Positions 62,266 to 64,000 of a stretch of 64,000 bases of DNA are shown one piece after another. The stretch comes from JBMYYR01 sp965243605 (GTDB lineage: Bacteria > Bacteroidota > Bacteroidia > Flavobacteriales > CAJXXR01). Location: NCBI GenBank assembly GCA_965243605.1, contig CBDEVQ010000033.1, positions 39,731 to 103,730 on the forward strand, given 5' to 3'. A model generated the notes under the pieces. The model was given only the letters and a program-made list of their open reading frames with translations, was not told the DNA's origin and made no database searches. Both the position numbers and the translations under genes were made by a program. Numbering within the stretch: position 1 is the stretch's first letter; each line of letters begins with the position of its first letter.

Positions 62266-63471
62266 TTAAGGTAACCAAGAATATCCTTTTCTCGTTTTCC
62301 AAAGAAAATATTTCTCAAAAAATAACTTAAACCAATCGTAAAAAACATTAGGAATCATAATTCCAAAATTTCGTGGTTTAAAAAGATGATCAGAAATAAT
62401 AATCACTTCTTTCTTTCCTGCATCCATTACACAGAGTCCAGGAATTTTACCCCATTCCTTTTCTTTCAGTTTATGCTCTCCTCGTTCAATTCGTATAATA
62501 TTTTCAGCAACAATCTTCCCTGTTTCATCCGAAGGATATCCCGTTTTAGGTGCTCCAAAAGGAACCGTTTTAGGCTTAAAAGGAAGTTTTACATCTACCG
62601 CTATTCCTGCTGCCCAAATATTTTTATGCTCTATATGTCTATAGTCTGACCCTACAGGAATATAACCGGTACCTGTAGCCATTAATTTCGGAGAGTTCTT
62701 AATTAAATCAACACCTTCAAAAGGTGGCATTAGCATAGAAAATGAATATGGTAATTCTTCTCCATTACTTAGGTAAATGGTTTTATCATCCATTTTATTA
62801 ACGCCTACCTCGGTATGGTAATGAATATTAAACATTTTCATAAACGATTTTAACATCGTCTCAGCACCAACCATTCCATCTATACCAAAATGCCCTAAAT
62901 AATCTTCTGGAGTTATCCAATGTAAATCAACTTTTTTCCTAATATTCTCTTCCCTCAACCATTTCTCTATATTAAATAAAAACTCATAAGCAGCTCCCAT
63001 ACATCCTGCACTTTGCGTTGCTCCAATAACAATTGGACCAGGGTTCAATTTAAATTCATCTAATGCCTTTCTGGCTTTCATGGCTCCATTAGGCGTTCCA
63101 ATATAATGCGCATATTCTGCAACGCCAGGTGCAACATCGTAAACAACCTTTGGTCCAGTTGCTATTACTAAATGATCGTATTTAAATGGCCCTTGAGTGG
63201 TTTTTCTACGGTATTGCTATCAGGATCGATCGAAAGGGCCCTTTGCATGAACAAAATCAACACCTTTCTCCTTTAAGATAACATCTTTCTTAACTGAAAT
63301 ATCTTTAATATCTCGACGTTTAAATGGAACCCAAATTAGAGAAGGAATAAATAAGAATACAGTAGATTTATCTATTAAGATCACATGGTGTTCACCTTTA
63401 GACTTTCTCTTTACTTCTAATGCAGCAGTAAATCCTGCAAAATTACCTCCTATTACAACGGTTGTTTTCAT
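62266..63471 (-). pseudogene. SQR-like FAD oxidoreductase, two frameshifts
   Basis: Joined frames give a sulfide:quinone-oxidoreductase-type flavoprotein of about 400 residues: 'VVIGGNFAGFTAALEVKRK' (FAD fold), 'FLFIPSLIWVPF', 'FKYDHLVIATGPK', 'PIVIGATQSAGCMGAAYEFLF' and 'GLCVMDAGKKEVIII'. Breaks at 63239-63241 (extra base in GGG) and 63201-63205 (lost base in a T/A run); corrected, the joint reads 'VHAKALSIDPDSNTVE' then 'TTQGPFKYDHLVIA'. Membrane-associated; would pass electrons from sulfide or another donor to quinone. Otherwise undamaged, so an assembly error is possible. Confidence 0.8.
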
Positions 63472-63612
63472 AGCTCTGTACCTTTAAAAAAGACCTTTTA
63501 TCGAGTGGGATAATTCTAGTCTTTAATTATACTTTAAAGGTAACTAAGTGAGGCTTTATTACTAGTAACTATTGTCACTCATAAACGAAACTAAATTGCA
63601 AAAAAAAGGAAA

Positions 63613-63999
63613 CTAAAAATAGTCTCCTTCTAAAAGTATTTGTTTAAACCAAAACGTAAACTGATCCGGTTTTTCTTTCATTTCTTGCTTTATAATATCT
63701 ATGGATTTATAAAGGTATTCTGATGCTTCTTCTGGATTTAAATCAGGACTTTCGTCTGATTTTGTCGTCAAAATATAATCATACTCATGTTCCGTTAAAT
63801 TATTATCTAATTCTACTTTATATATGAGCTTACCAATCTTATTTACATTAGAAATTTCCATTCCTAATTCTTCTTTAACACGCCTAATAGCTGCTTCCTG
63901 AAAATGCTCATTCGGTTTAGGATGAGAACAACATGAGTTTGTCCACAGCCCTCCACTGTGATATTTACCTTCAGCTCTTTTATGAATAAGTAATTCATT
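63613..63999 (-). CDS. idi: Isopentenyl-diphosphate delta-isomerase, type I (partial)
   Basis: The 3' part of a gene that runs off the right edge. Visible: 'NELLIHKRAEGKYHSGGLWTNSCCSHPKPNEHF', with the catalytic Cys region 'NSCCSHP', and the Nudix-like 'AAIRRVKEELGMEI' carrying the metal-binding Glu pair; it ends 'FTFWFKQILLEGDYF'. Interconverts IPP and DMAPP for isoprenoid and quinone synthesis. The start lies outside the window. Confidence 0.92.
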   Translation of the reverse strand, partial: NELLIHKRAEGKYHSGGLWTNSCCSHPKPNEHFQEAAIRRVKEELGMEISNVNKIGKLIYKVELDNNLTEHEYDYILTTKSDESPDLNPEEASEYLYKSIDIIKQEMKEKPDQFTFWFKQILLEGDYF

Positions 64000-64000
64000 A

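Overview
The window is AT-rich, densely coded chromosomal DNA from a member of the Bacteroidota, most likely a (marine) Flavobacteriaceae. The signs are type IX secretion (T9SS) C-terminal sorting tails (YPNP...GIY...), BshA for bacillithiol, secreted proteins starting with the 'VGIGTTSPDASSVLEI' motif, an A-rich leader instead of a clear Shine-Dalgarno before most genes, and promoters of the TTG/TTTG-N19-20-TAnnTTTG type. No rRNA, tRNA or CRISPR array was seen.

Layout. 0-3.3 kb: an ECF42-type sigma factor near a YCII/DGPF-domain gene and an SRPBCC gene. 3.3-10.3 kb: bshA, an rdgB / GH3-beta-lactamase fusion / MORN-lipoprotein operon, then a decayed TPR-HTH regulator. 10.4-15 kb: secreted gluzincin-like protein, lipocalin-like lipoprotein and unknowns. 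15.1-18.6 kb: a compact operon resembling a Zur (zinc starvation) unit (DUF1826, a 70-aa unknown, an M23 lipoprotein endopeptidase, a COG0523/ZigA GTPase), with a perfect palindrome laid across the -33 element. 18.7-24.1 kb: an array of detached Rhs C-terminal toxin tips, small three-TM putative immunity proteins and repeated mini proteins made of a signal peptide plus a T9SS tail; this is the most unusual part of the window. 24.2-30.4 kb: outer-membrane and small secreted proteins, YdeI-like, lpdA. 30.5-34 kb: mscS-type / xseA / xseB / Smr operon. 34-38.8 kb: erythromycin-esterase-like and three secreted unknowns. 39.7-44.2 kb: CDF transporter, di-haem peroxidase and a PhoX-like T9SS protein. 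44.4-51.2 kb: a peptide transporter (POT) and a GAF-domain gene, both carrying several frameshifts, then SulP and rlmH. 52-56 kb: DUF1287, small unknowns, and an S24-type repressor cut by an IS3 (IS150-type) element. 56-64 kb: GNAT/dapF, fabG, a four-helix-bundle gene, a frameshifted VWA protein, an alpha/beta hydrolase, a frameshifted SQR-like flavoprotein and the 3' part of idi.

Two general features stand out. Operon ends are marked by unusually long, often perfect hairpins (stems of 8-27 bp) that can serve both strands. Several genes are broken only by single-base indels, mostly in short homopolymers, with the protein sequence otherwise intact; this could be recent decay or assembly error and needs read-level checking before those genes are called dead.
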